From Sitta carolinensis (Eukaryota > Chordata > Aves > Passeriformes > Sittidae): a stretch of DNA of 64,000 bases. The notes under the pieces are model-generated. The model had not been told where the DNA came from. It searched no databases and worked only from the letters and a program-made list of their open reading frames with translations. The stretch lies in NCBI GenBank assembly GCA_032173965.1, contig JAVUNC010000006.1, forward strand, positions 37,853,870 through 37,917,869, read 5' to 3'. The number at the start of each line of letters is the position of its first letter. Within the stretch, counting starts at the first letter, position 1. Of this stretch, positions 1 to 12,000 are shown one piece after another. The position numbers were made by a program, and so were the translations under genes.

Positions 1-574
1 GAAGATCAAATGGTTAGCTAACAACACCAAGGTGTCTGAACCAAAAATTACTTGAACTATTCCTTATAACAAGCTAAGTTGTTTACACTGCCCAAGGGAA
101 TATGGAAGAGCTGTACTGGTCAGACTTTTCAGACTGTTACATGAGTTAACAAATCTGTGGTCTGTCTGTAAGTAATTTCATTGGTCATGATGGTATAGTG
201 GGGGTGTATACTAAGGCACCCATTGCAAGGATATTTTTGTCTCCTGTGGGAGGTGTTAATGGCTATTGACACAACACAAATACTAGGTTTTCACTCAGTT
301 TTTATGTTTTTTTTGGCTTCAGCCATCTTAAGGTAATGCATATGTGGGAGTTTCAGAAACTTTTGTTCCTGTTAAGTAATTCTAGTTCCTGAAGGTCAGC
401 TAAAAGATCTGTCCAGGTGGAAGGATTCCACTTAAAATTGTTGCTCATTTTATGGCAAACCTTTTCTACATCACACATGCAGAATAATTCATGGCTATCT
501 GTGGGTAACACAAGCCCCTAAGCTACTATTAAAATAACATTAAAATAAAAGGTAATAACTTGAATTGTTATTTC

Positions 575-1170
575 TGTACTAGTTTTGGTTAGCATAGAGT
601 TAAATTTCTTCACAGTAGCTAGTATGGTGCTATGGTTTTTATTAGGGAGTAAAAACAGTGTTGATAAAATTCAGGGATGTTTTAGCTTTCCCCAGGCAGT
701 ACTTACACACAGCCAAGGCATTTTTTGTTTTTCACACCATCTGACCAGTGAGGAGGTTAAGGGTGCACAAGAATTTGGGAGAGGATGGCCAGGACAGCTG
801 ACCCCAGCTGACCAAGAGCAATTCTAGACCTTATCAAAGCATGCTCAGCAGTAAAGACTGGGTGGACATTTGAGAGTACTGCCCTTGCCAGGGGACTGGT
901 TAGGATTCAGTGGGCTGGTGGTGAGCAATTGTTTTTGTTACATCCCTTGTTGTTCTTGGGTTTGGTTTGTTTTCTTCCCCCTCTGTTTGTTTTTTTCTTT
1001 TTTTTCAACATCCCTTTTTTAATTAATAAGCTATTAATAATTTAATTATTATCTCCACCAATGAGTTTTCTCATTTTCAGTCTTCCAGTTCTTTCCCTCA
1101 TCCCATTGGGTGCAGAGGCAAATATGTGGCTGTGTGGAGCTGAGGTGCAGGCCAGTGTTAAACTGTGACA
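575..1170 (+). mobile_element. Solo LTR of an avian endogenous retrovirus (ERVL-like), degenerate
   Basis: The sequence starts TGTACTAG, ends AACTGTGACA, and carries TG...CA termini about 596 bp apart. The body matches my memory of a common bird LTR: a start like 'gttttggttagcatagagtt', a mid-segment with 'ccaggacagctgacccc', and a 3' half with a pyrimidine-rich tract followed by a 'gagttttctc' stretch. No gag/pol/env coding sequence follows, so this is a solo LTR. I see no clear target-site duplication. The TATA-like segment has decayed. The family name is not assigned. Confidence 0.7.
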
Positions 1171-3302
1171 CCATCCTAGGAGCTTCATCTTAGGACTTGC
1201 ATACCAAAGTATCATGATGTGAAATACTCTGGCTTTTTAAATCCACTGTTGATATACTGTGCTTACATGCCATTTCAGGCCTTCTGCCTTTGAGAAGCAA
1301 TGCCTCTCTCTGTAATGACACTGTAGTAAGTACCACATCTCTCTTTAGTTACAAGTACTGCTAGGAATCTTATTAGCCATGAAGATATCATTCTAAGAGT
1401 GAGGGACAGCTGGCTGTTTAGACTGTAAGTATCAAACATGTCCTGAGAGCAAATATTAATGGTAGCTGGAATAGCACAATAGCTATGGAAGACTAGAAAA
1501 AATTCAAGACATTTCAGGTATCTAACTTGAAAACAGGGTAAAAAGGAAGTTCTTTACAGTAAGATACACACATCCTAGGAGGGCATCTCTCGGCCCTAAA
1601 CCAAGAGGTTTTGTGTAGTTGACACATCTCCAAGCTAGCCTTTGCTCAGGAAGCTTCCCTGGCTCTTACAGCATACAATTAACCACGCACAAACCTTTTC
1701 ATTACTTGTTCACCTGTCCAAAATAACAACAACACAGACACTTTAAATACCCAAATAATCAAGAATCAAAAATCCGTGCTTCTGCAAGCTCTCACCTGCT
1801 GAAGCCAGACAGATTTTCTGGAGTTGAAAAGATTCTGAAAGAAAAATAATGACTTCTGCACCTTTTGTTATTGCAGGTAGCTGCTAGGATTCCTTCCAAG
1901 AAAAATACAGTTATTCTGCTATGAATAAGCTGTTTTCCTGAACAGCAAAAAGTAAACCTTGTTCTCACTGAGCACTGCTGGCATCATCTGTTTTTGCAGT
2001 GGAGGAAGAAATTTCCCTTTCAGTATTTCAGTTCTCCTTGTGATCAGTTGTAGGAACTACATTACATACTAGACAATTTGAGTCAGGGGATGTGATTCTT
2101 CTGGAAGTTTAAAATTTCTTTTAAAGTTTTATTTTCATTCTGTATTATGGTTCCTAATTTTAGTGAAAAGTTCTTTGGAGGATTATAAAATCAGACTGGA
2201 AGCAAATAGTGTGAGAAAAAAGAAGAGCTTCAGAAGTAACTATTTTTTTGTCTAAAATTATTTTTTCCTCTCTTTCACTTTCCATGTGTGATACAAGAGT
2301 CCTTCTTTTGTATTGCAATTGTACAGCCATAAGACAGGTTGTAGTATAGAATCTTCCATAAGAATAATTGGTAGGAACAGCATATGTGATGTAGCATGCA
2401 AGCATTTCATAAATCAGTTCCCTAATGCACAGGTTTTGTTGCTGGTATTATTTTCTAAACATGCCATTCCTGTCCCTGCTGGTCTGATGCTAATGGTTGT
2501 AAAGAAATTGTAAACTAAAACAGTATTTTTTTTAAAGCTTTCTCTACTTTATTTTCACCTACTTACAGTAGAGTTGGTCCACTGTGCACTCCCAGAAATG
2601 CATCATCATTGATGACTTTGAGATATTTGTTCTTGTGCAGATAGCTGCAGAAACAAAATACAGTGATTTGGAAGTAGTTATGCATAGGTTACCAAAGACC
2701 TCAAGTTTACCTGCCTGCACAGATGTACAAAAGCAATATGTATAAAGGCCATCCATTCCCAACCACATATATAAGAATAACCAGCTACTTCATTTTCTGT
2801 GTACCCAAGAAACAAAATTAAGGTTTTCCATTTTGAGAAGCAATTAAAATCCTCAAGAAATACTTTATTTTGCTAATTTACTTATTATCTTTGTTCCAAC
2901 TTTTTTCTCTCACTGTCATATACATAAGGGCACATGTGTACACTCTGTACCTTCAAGTACATATGTCTGAGGATGAGGTGAAATAGTTTTGTTTTCTTTC
3001 ATCAGAATGGGGTATGGGGAATTACATGATGAAATACATAATGACCAGACAGGAAAATAATTTCCTCCATGTTGTGAGTTCAGTAAAATTTTTAAATGCT
3101 TTAAAATCTCCATAGTCAAGTGGAGGTCTCTATATACAGGCCAAAGGTTAAGACTAAGGTTTTGTTATAAGAAGAGTAAGGAAAGAGTGGGACATTTGGA
3201 ATCCCATTATAAACATTTAAAAGGTATCTTGTGATGTAGCTAGTAAGATAAAAAGTGCAATAGGAAGGTGGTCACACCAGATGTCAGAGGGTGTCTGTGA
3301 AG

Positions 3303-3865
3303 TTCACAGAGTCACAGAAGATTCTGAGTTGGAAGGGACCCAAAAGGATCATCAAAATCCAACTTCTGGATTGAAGGAACAACCACAAGAGTCACATCAT
3401 GTGCCTGAGAGTGCTGTCTAAACCCTTCTGGAGCTCTGTCAGGCTGGTGCTGTGACCACTTCCCTGGAGAGCCTGTTCCAGTGCTCGAACACCCTTTGGG
3501 TGAAAAACCTTTTTCTAATATCCAACCTAAATCTTCTCTGACACAGCTTCAGGTCATTCCCTCAGGTCCTGTCACTGGGCACCACAGGGAAGAAATCAGT
3601 GTCTTTCTCTTCTCTTTCCCTCAGAAGGAAGCTGTAACTGCAGTGAGGTCTCCCCTCAGTCTCCTCCAGGCTGAACAGACCAAGTGACCTCAGCTGCTCC
3701 TCATACATCCCCTGAAGGCCCTTCACCACCCAGCCCTCCTTTGAAGACTCTAATAGTTTAATATCTTTCTTATGTTGTGCCCAAAACTGCTCACGGTGAG
3801 GCCACACCAGTGCAGAACAGAGCAGGACAATCCCCTCCCTGGCCCAGCTGGCAAGTTGTGGTGCG
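3303..3865 (-). mobile_element. CR1 LINE, 3' end fragment
   Basis: The 'cagagtcacagaagattctgag' and 'ttggaagggacc' run at the low-coordinate end is the reverse complement of the CR1 3' terminus. Downstream come the diagnostic 'ctcctccaggctgaacag' and 'aggacaatcccctccctggcc' segments of CR1 ORF2 and its 3' UTR, read antisense. The element is therefore on the minus strand, truncated at its 5' end and full of stops. It lies in TSHR intron 7, in the same orientation as the gene. Confidence 0.85.
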
Positions 3866-6721
3866 GAAAAAATTAAGATTCTAGTTCTGTCCTGGATGAA
3901 GTCATTGGCAAAGTTTTCATAACGTTCACTGGATATAAGCTCATATTGATCACCACAGTGAGAAATGAGAAGTAAATGAACTTCATCTGGTTACACAACA
4001 GAAAGTCTTAGGAAGCCAAATACTGCTTCTGTCATGTTATTCATTTGACATTACTCATGCCTTAATCCTTGTTCCTTACAGAGTAGTTTACATCACCTTC
4101 TCAGCTGTTGTTTGAAATAAGCTTTCACTCTTTATGAATATATGGCATTCTAGCATCACCTGGTGTTTGTGTTTTCTGAAAACTGATTTTCATATTCTGT
4201 AAATGGCACACTGTTGTTGTGAACATTTCCTTTAATGTGCAAATTTCCTTATGATTTTGTCTGCAAAACGAATACAAAAATTTAAACCAGAGCAACAGTT
4301 AAGAATTAATCCAAGATTTCAACATCTAGGTTGCAGTGTTGAAGGACGCAAAAACCTGCTTAACCTAATAAAACCTGTCTGCTTTAAAACTAGACACTAT
4401 TACACAACCAGTTAATTTGCTTGTCCGATTTTGAAATATTTTCCCCTGATATTTGACTACCATAGTGTTTGAGTACCATAGTGACTAATAAACCTGAAAT
4501 ATAATAGCTGATATGCCTGATAAAAATCTTCAAAGTTACAAATAGAAACAGCTAGAGACTTTGGGAAGTACAGAGCCATGTGTTACTAAGGAGGGGCTGC
4601 AGTGTTAGCTGCCAGTTTTCACATCAATGAGTCAGGCCTATCAGAATGTACAATTTCCTGATGCTAATTGGTTTCAGTTGTTTAAGCTCTTTTATTTTGA
4701 TAGGTATTTCTTTTAAATGGAAAGAATAAGGATTTGGTAAATTTGACAAAGGAAGCTTATGTAGAATCAGTTCCTTCTGAAAGTGCCTTTAATCCTGTTG
4801 TTACTGATAGCTAAATGATACAGAATGTTATTTGAATTCCCTGCAGAGGAGAAAACCACAACAGTGCTATCAACATGTCTAAACAAATCTTAGAAGTTTT
4901 AAAAATTGTATAGTTGATGTGTAATATCTAGTCTCAGTGGGGACACTAGAATAATTGTAATTTTTAAGAGTTGGTGGATGGCAGTCAGATAGACATGAAT
5001 ACCGCAGTGCAAAGTGCAGGACATCTGTAGTAGTAAGTGTGGAATCTGGAGTAGGAGATGCTGACATTTTTGTAGTGCTGTAAGTAAATGAAGGCCCTTT
5101 TTCATGTCTTTCACTCCAGTCAGAGCAGTAACTCCCTATACCTGTGTCTGACAGTCTCTACAGACTCAGGGTCCAGGGATAAGTGGGAAGAATATTGTGT
5201 TAAGCCTCAACTGCACCAGAAAACACCATGAGTGCAGGATGCTGAGCAGGACCTTCTGAGGGCATGAAACACTAACTGGACATTTCAAGTGCTATGTAAC
5301 ATATATTCATCCAGTTTATGAATTCCGTAATCCAGGATTATGAAATGAAGGTTAAAAGAAAGGGAGAACGGGAAAAAGAAGATGCATTGGTAAGTGAGTA
5401 GTACTAAGGATTCATCACATGATTTTTCCACACAATTGTTTATCTTAACTCTGAGCTGTGCCAAGCATTATAAGTGAGCCCTGAAAATGTATACTAAAGT
5501 AAATATATTCTTTTGGTGTTTATTTTTGAGATTAGATTTTGAGATCACACACTTTCCACTTCAGTAATTTAGATAGTTCTGCAAAAGCTCATCACAAATA
5601 TATTTTGCCATTCACTGAAAATACCTTTTAAAAACTCTTCTTTCCTCACCAATTACCTTACAGAAATAAACATTGGTGCAGCAGCCCTACTTTGCAGGAG
5701 TGATGCAGTTTATGGACTTTAATGATGGGTTAAGATGAGGGATTCAAGTGTCAGATGAATGCTTTTCAATAAAAGTGTCATTCAGTCCTTCGTTCCTGGT
5801 TCCTTACTTCCCTGCCCTTATAAAACTTACACAGCAATATTATGGTTTGCTGTTAAACACTGATCCTTGTTGGATGGCAAGATCAACTAGGTAGTGCTAT
5901 TATTCAGCATGATAATGGAAATACTTTATCCATGGTTTTTCACTTAAACCTAATTTTTTTGGCCCCCTTTAATTACATAGGCATTTTAATACTGTAAGAG
6001 TGATAGAAAGGCATAATTCATAGTAGAAGATAGCCTCCAAGTTTCACAAAATGTCTTCTGATTTATGGATGGAAGATAAAGTCCTTGAATAATTTGCCAG
6101 ATTTTTATTGTTTTGCTTTGTTACTTATTTTTGTCCTTGAGATAATAATTCAAAACACATTTACATTTCCCTCACTCTTTTTCTGTAAGTTTATTTTTGG
6201 TCCCATTTTTGTTAAATTCAAATGGTCTTGGATCAAACCCAGAGAAAAACAGGTACTTCCTTCACTATACAGTGGTAGATAAACAGGAGTTCAAATTAGA
6301 AATGTCAGAATAGAGAAAATGAAATATTTGCCTTTGACATTAACTTAATGCTGCTTCTAGAAACAACAAATCTCCAAGCTTGCACTTAGCAAAATTATAC
6401 TGTATCCTGTCATATGGTAACCAAACTACTTCAGAAAATTAGTTTAGAAATTTCAGTGCAATTAATCAAATAGATAAAGGCTTTACCACTCACGTTCAGC
6501 TCTCTAGTTTGCCTTGTACATCTAGAGTAGTGCTCTGCTCCAAGTAAATGTCATATGACTTAATCAGGAGAAAAGTGTTTGTTACAATAAGGCATTTTTA
6601 CTGCTGGTAGATAAACCCATGAACATAAGCCTAGTTTTAGTTATTCTGTTGATTGTTGTTTTTGTTTTCCTTTTTAAATTTGATTGACTAGTGCATCTCT
6701 GGTAGGATTCACTTAGGATCT

Positions 6722-7556
6722 TAAATCATAGAACATGTCAGGTTGGAAGGGACCCATAAGCATCATGGAGTCCAATTCCCTAGTCCTCGCAGGACAACAA
6801 AAACCAAAATTGTGACTATGACCATCATCCAGATGCAGTTTGATCTCTGATCCTGTTGGTGCTGTGACCATTCCACTGGGGAGCCTCTTACAGTGACTGA
6901 CCACCCTCTTGGTGAAGAACCTTCACCTAATGTCCAACTAACTAAACTTGCCCTGATGCAGGTTCATTCGATTGTGTCCTATCACTGAGCACCAGAGAGA
7001 GATCAGCACCTGCCCCTCCACTGCTCCTCCTGAGGAAGCCGTGGGCTGCTGAGATCTCCCCCTCATGCTCCCCTTCTCCAGGCTGAACAAGCCAAGTTAT
7101 CACAGCCACTCCTCGTAAGTCTTGCCCTCAAGACCTTTCACCATCTTGACTGCTCTCCTTTGGACACTCTTAAGAGTTTGATATCCTGCTCATATTGTGA
7201 CAGCCAAAACTGCCCCCAGCACTCGAGGTGAGGCTGCCCCAGCTCAGAGCAGAGTGGGACAATCCCCTCCCTTGCCTGGCTGGTGATGCTGTGCCTGATG
7301 CACCCCAGGACAGGGTTGGCCCTCCTGGCTGTCAGGGCACTGCTGGGTCATGTTCAACTTGCCATCAACCAGGACTCCAAGATCTACTTCTGTGGGGTTG
7401 CTCTCTAGCTTCCCACTACTTTGTATGTATGACCAGGATTAACTGTGCCAGATGGAGAATCCGGCAATTGTTCTGGTTAAATTTAATACAGAGGGTGATT
7501 GCCTGGCTCTCAAGTCTGTCCAGATCTCTCTGTAAAGCCCTCTACTCTTGGCCTTA
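6722..7556 (-). mobile_element. CR1 LINE, 3' end fragment (longer copy)
   Basis: This copy begins with 'aatcatagaacatgtcagg' and 'ttggaagggaccc'. It runs through 'caggctgaacaagcc', 'gggacaatcccctccc' and 'caggacagggttggccctcc' to 'tgtccagatctctctgtaaa'. All are landmarks of the CR1 ORF2 C-terminal part and 3' UTR, read antisense. Frameshifts and stops are frequent. It is about 830 bp, 5'-truncated and on the minus strand. Confidence 0.87.
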
Positions 7557-8961
7557 AATAATAGTTATATATCTTTAAAGAATACTAATTACAATTTTTT
7601 TTCTAAAAATAAGCCAACAGAGGTTACTATATCTGCTTCTCTACTTCCCAGTTCAATAAAGCAGATGTTTAGGATTCCAGATATTCTAAAACTACATTTT
7701 TGTTTGATTCTTTAATAATGAGAATTCCAAAGAGGACAGAAGCAATAGCACCGGTATACTATGAGAGAAGCATAAAGAAAAATTGCTACGAAATAGTGTC
7801 CAACCCATGTTTTGTCAAAATATAAGAAATGGGAGGGCCAATACAGTTCATATATTGGCTAAGGCTTGGAAAGTTTCTGAGTATTGCTGCATGTAGCTTA
7901 GAGGGATTCAGTCAAGACACTGGCTTTATTTTGCCATATTTTACATCTTGTGATTTCTGTGGGCACGAGTACAAACACTATGTCATCATGGAAAACTTCC
8001 TTTTTTATGTGAAAGTTTAAAGTAACTGAACTAGTTTGAATGAAATCAGGTCTATTCCAGATCTTTGGTTTAACTCAAACCTTTCAGACTTTAAGAAGTC
8101 TAGCTAGCTGCTAAGCTAAAATAGGCAGTTCGGAAAGATTAGGACCATGTGAAGGATGCTCTTATGGAATTCTTATAGAATTTAAGCCTAATTTAAAATA
8201 AAGTACTAAAAATAATCATATCTATCTTCATGTCTCTCTGGTTAATTTAAGAGCCTACTATGAAGAAATCTCTACTCATGAGAGTGACAGACTTCGGTCA
8301 AGCCTCTGTAGGACAAGAGTAAGCTCTGCCAAAGTGAATGGAGTCTCTAGCATTGAGATTCATTCTGTCTTCATGATTGAGGCAGATGGTTTTGGGTATG
8401 GTATAAAAAGGACATTCACTCACTAAATGTTCTTTTTTTAGAAAATACAATAAGAAGTTGCAGGGAAATATGAAATGGTTGATTCATGCTTTTGAGATGT
8501 GAATCTCATTTCCAGTGTAAGTGGCTGGTTCCTCTGAATGGCTCCCAGCATTTTACACCACTCTCTTTTTTGCAGGTAAGAGAGACCTGTGAAAGAACTG
8601 CTACCATTATCAGTGCTACACTTACTGAAACAAATAGTCTTGTAAAAAAAAAAAAAGCATAATTATTTTCCAAATTGTCTTAGAAAAGTTACTGATCAAA
8701 GTTTTACGGTAGCTTCAAACCAGAACAAAACTCAAAATGGAATTACTTGCCATGATTTTATTTCTGAGCTGTAAGTATACAAACTAAATGAAAGCACACT
8801 GCAAAAGACATTAAGCAATGATATTGTTATTGCTGGCTGAAATTACCGTAATCTCTTTGCTCCTTAAAAGTAATTAAAATAAGATACGTATTTGAGAGCC
8901 TCAAATAAGCAGAGAAGTTTGGGTTTCTTCATCTGAAAGAAGAGAATTACCTGCTACTTAC

Positions 8962-9030
8962 ATAGCATCCAGATTTGTCCCATTAAAAGCATGGCCTTGA
9001 ATACTGGTAAAACCATTATTGTAGAGTTTA
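8962..9030 (-). CDS. TSHR: TSHR exon 7 (LRR unit), last TSHR exon found in window
   Basis: This 69 bp exon has acceptor gcttgcag and donor gtaagt. It encodes [15 protein letters not shown] then NGTNLDA plus two bases of an Ile, Met or Val-like codon. Human reads [23 protein letters not shown]. The sequon NGT, equivalent to human Asn198, is kept. The next exon (human YLNKNKYL...) was searched for by eye to the left and not found. Confidence 0.96.
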
Positions 9031-12000
9031 CTGCAAGCAAAAAAAAAATTACATCAGTATATTTTGGGTTGTTTCAGTACATGAATACCTAATATCTTAT
9101 GCATCATTTTTCTTTGCAACAGCACATTTATGGATGGGTTAATTTTAATCTCTTGAAGAAGCAATAGTTAAGTTACTGTGCAAGGTCAAACAGATGCCAG
9201 AAGCATTCTTGAGGGCACCTGGATCAAGGATACCATGTGGCATCTAGCTCCTTTTACAGCAATGACAAACTCAACCACTTTGCTATAATTTTCCCACACT
9301 TAAACTAAAAGCAAGAAAACAAAATCCTGCTACGACTGATTAAGGAAGGCTAAAGGAACTAACAACTAGCAAAAAAGGTCTGATTTTACTATTAGGTGTG
9401 CCTTAAACTTCTAGAATTCATTCTTCTACTCCCATAGAAGAAAAAGATTTTTTTTTAGAATTTCTTTAGAATTCATCTGCTTGCATTTTAATGTTCTTTC
9501 TCCCAGTTCAGGTCATAACTCATTATAGTAATTTCGCTCCCATCAGCCCTTTCTTGTGGCTCACATTGATTGACTTGCATAATTGAACTTTATTTAACAA
9601 TTTTCAAATATGACTCTTCTGAGGTTTGCCATCCATTAGTTTCCATGGTATGTACCACTCAAGTTGCAAAAAAAGTCAGACACAGTTAACCTGCTGTAAC
9701 TTTACAGGGGGAGAGCTTTGCAGACTTTCTCCTTTTATTTTTTTCAAATATAACCATTCACTGGCACTAGGGTCATAGAGAAACAAAACCAGTTTAGTTA
9801 AGCCAGTTTAAAGAAAAGAGCAGGACTGATTCAAATAGCTGTCAAAGTACAGAATTTATGAAAACTAGAATAAAGATACTATCTGTGGTGTTTCTCTGCT
9901 GCAAACTACTAGAGAGTAGGACAGGAATAATTTTATTTTAAAATATTTTGCCATATGCATCACCAGAGAGGTAATTGCCTTGTGACTTAAACTGGAAGAA
10001 CTTACAGGGTAAGAGATTCATTACAAAGCCCGTGGAAAGCATTTGCAGGCACTGAAGTCATATAAGGATTATCTGCAATTTCACTGAAAAAAAAGACAAA
10101 ATATCACAATCAAACATCTGCCCAACAGAGTGTCTGGAGAACAGCTTTAATATTAATCGTTCTCTGCTTTGATAATAAATAGAAATTTAAAACATAATTA
10201 TTTAAATAAATTAATTTTAATGTCTTAAATAGCATTGCCATATTTGTTATATTATAAATTTAAATTTATTTATTCAAATAAATAAGTTTAAAAGAATAAC
10301 TTGTTTAGTTATATCTAACGCCAGAAGATACATGTAGGAGGAAGAATGGAGCATCTTCCAGCATCCAGGAAGACAGCTGGTGAGGTAAATGGGTTTTGCA
10401 GTTCTGGTGAGGTGTGCCAGCCAGTGTGATAATAGCAGGTAATGGCACAGACTGGTCCCTGATCTCACGAGCCAGAGAATTAGCAGAGTGAGTAAGCATT
10501 AGCTGTAGTGTCAACTGAACAACCCATGTGGCTTTAGAACTGAAATCCTGCTTTCTAAATTCAGATAAGATATCAGATAATACATTGTTCAGGACAGAGG
10601 CATTTACAGAAGTGCATCTAGCACATCTCTTTCAATAGTAAGTGAAATAACTTAATGATTCTTCTCACCTCTTGTTCAAAGGAGCATTTCACTACTTATT
10701 TCTTAAATCCTTTTTTTTCACTCCTACTCTGCAGTCTTAATAAGTACTATGTATCTTCAGACCAAAATTCTGTTGTAACAAAGGAGGAAAAGAAAGCTAA
10801 AGAGATTTATACTGTTACTAAGCTGGGAAAAGGAGAGAGGGAAAAGCCGGTAGAAACAAAGGGCAGAGCAAAGTCTTTGATTGCACTTTTCTGATTTTTC
10901 CTGAATAATATTATAGTCTGGAAGTGAAAATATTGTGTAAAGCTTTCTTTTTCTTCATCTTAATGGATTAGGTACGGCCTGATAAGGCCCACACATGAAG
11001 TCCATGGGCTGAGAAGTCCTAACAATTACCCATGTGCCAGAAATAACTTAATTCCTTTTCTGTGCTACATTTGTGCATATGTATCTGTGCTAACACTGAA
11101 AATACTACAACCATTTTCATTCCAAGTAATTTTCACTGATAGGTGGTTTCCACCACAAGTTATTTGGATTTGTCATTTTCCAGATTAGTTAATTTTTTCT
11201 AAATAAATATTTACTTGAAGTTGCTAGACCTCAAAGGCAAATAATAATATAATGAATGGGTTTCTCCCAGCTATAATTTATTCATTATTTAGAAACATAT
11301 TATTTTTCAAGAGCATTTATTTCTTGATGGAAGAAACAGAAAGTCTTTAATTGAATAGCGATATTTAGAAATATGTATCATAGAACTATCTTCCTTGAAA
11401 TTACAGGTCTATTCTTTAAAAACTCTGTGCAGCATGTAGGACCTATATTTATCTTTTGTTAGTTATCACTATTAAAAAAACTATCAAGGCAGAAGTAAAA
11501 CAATGTTTGGCTTTCTGCCACTTAGGCACTGAGTTAGTTAGAAGTAAGGACACAGACAGTTGTATAAAGTGCTTTGTTTCATCTAGCCTGTTCAATTCTT
11601 GGTTCTCTCTACTATGTAGAAGTAGGTCTAACAGAGTTTTTTCAATCTAAGCTGAAGCCCTTCTGGTCTTTGAGAAACTCCCTAATAGTTCTTGAGATGT
11701 AATTACCTCTCACTCAGAGCTCTGACAGACTCAGGTTTCAATCTTGGAGGCCTGTAGCCAAGGTGAATGTGTGTCAGAACAAAGCATATCTCTGGTCTCA
11801 GAAGATCCTTGGAAGAGAAGATCTCATTGCTTCCTACAGATCTACACATTTTAGCAAAACTAGCAGCATTTCTCTATTGCTCTGAGGGTCATCTCGCCAG
11901 CGGCAGACCGTGAATGCAGTGGGAACTGACCCTTCTTGACCAAAAACACCTCTTAGCAGCACTGAAACAAGGCCTGCAGTAGATCATCAATCACATCTTT

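Larger units (their letters stand above)
1..8961 (-). other. TSHR: TSHR intron 7 (open to the left), repeat-bearing, no exon seen
   Basis: No continuation of TSHR (exon 8) was recognised here when I looked for reverse-complement matches to its expected start and to its GVYSG-like end. The stretch holds one solo LTR and two minus-oriented CR1 remnants, described separately. The remainder is AT-rich unique sequence with only short chance ORFs. A diverged short exon could be missed by eye. Confidence 0.6.

Noticed and set aside
7228..7557. 109-residue open frame in the left arm
   Set aside because: It is antisense to a CR1 remnant on the minus strand.
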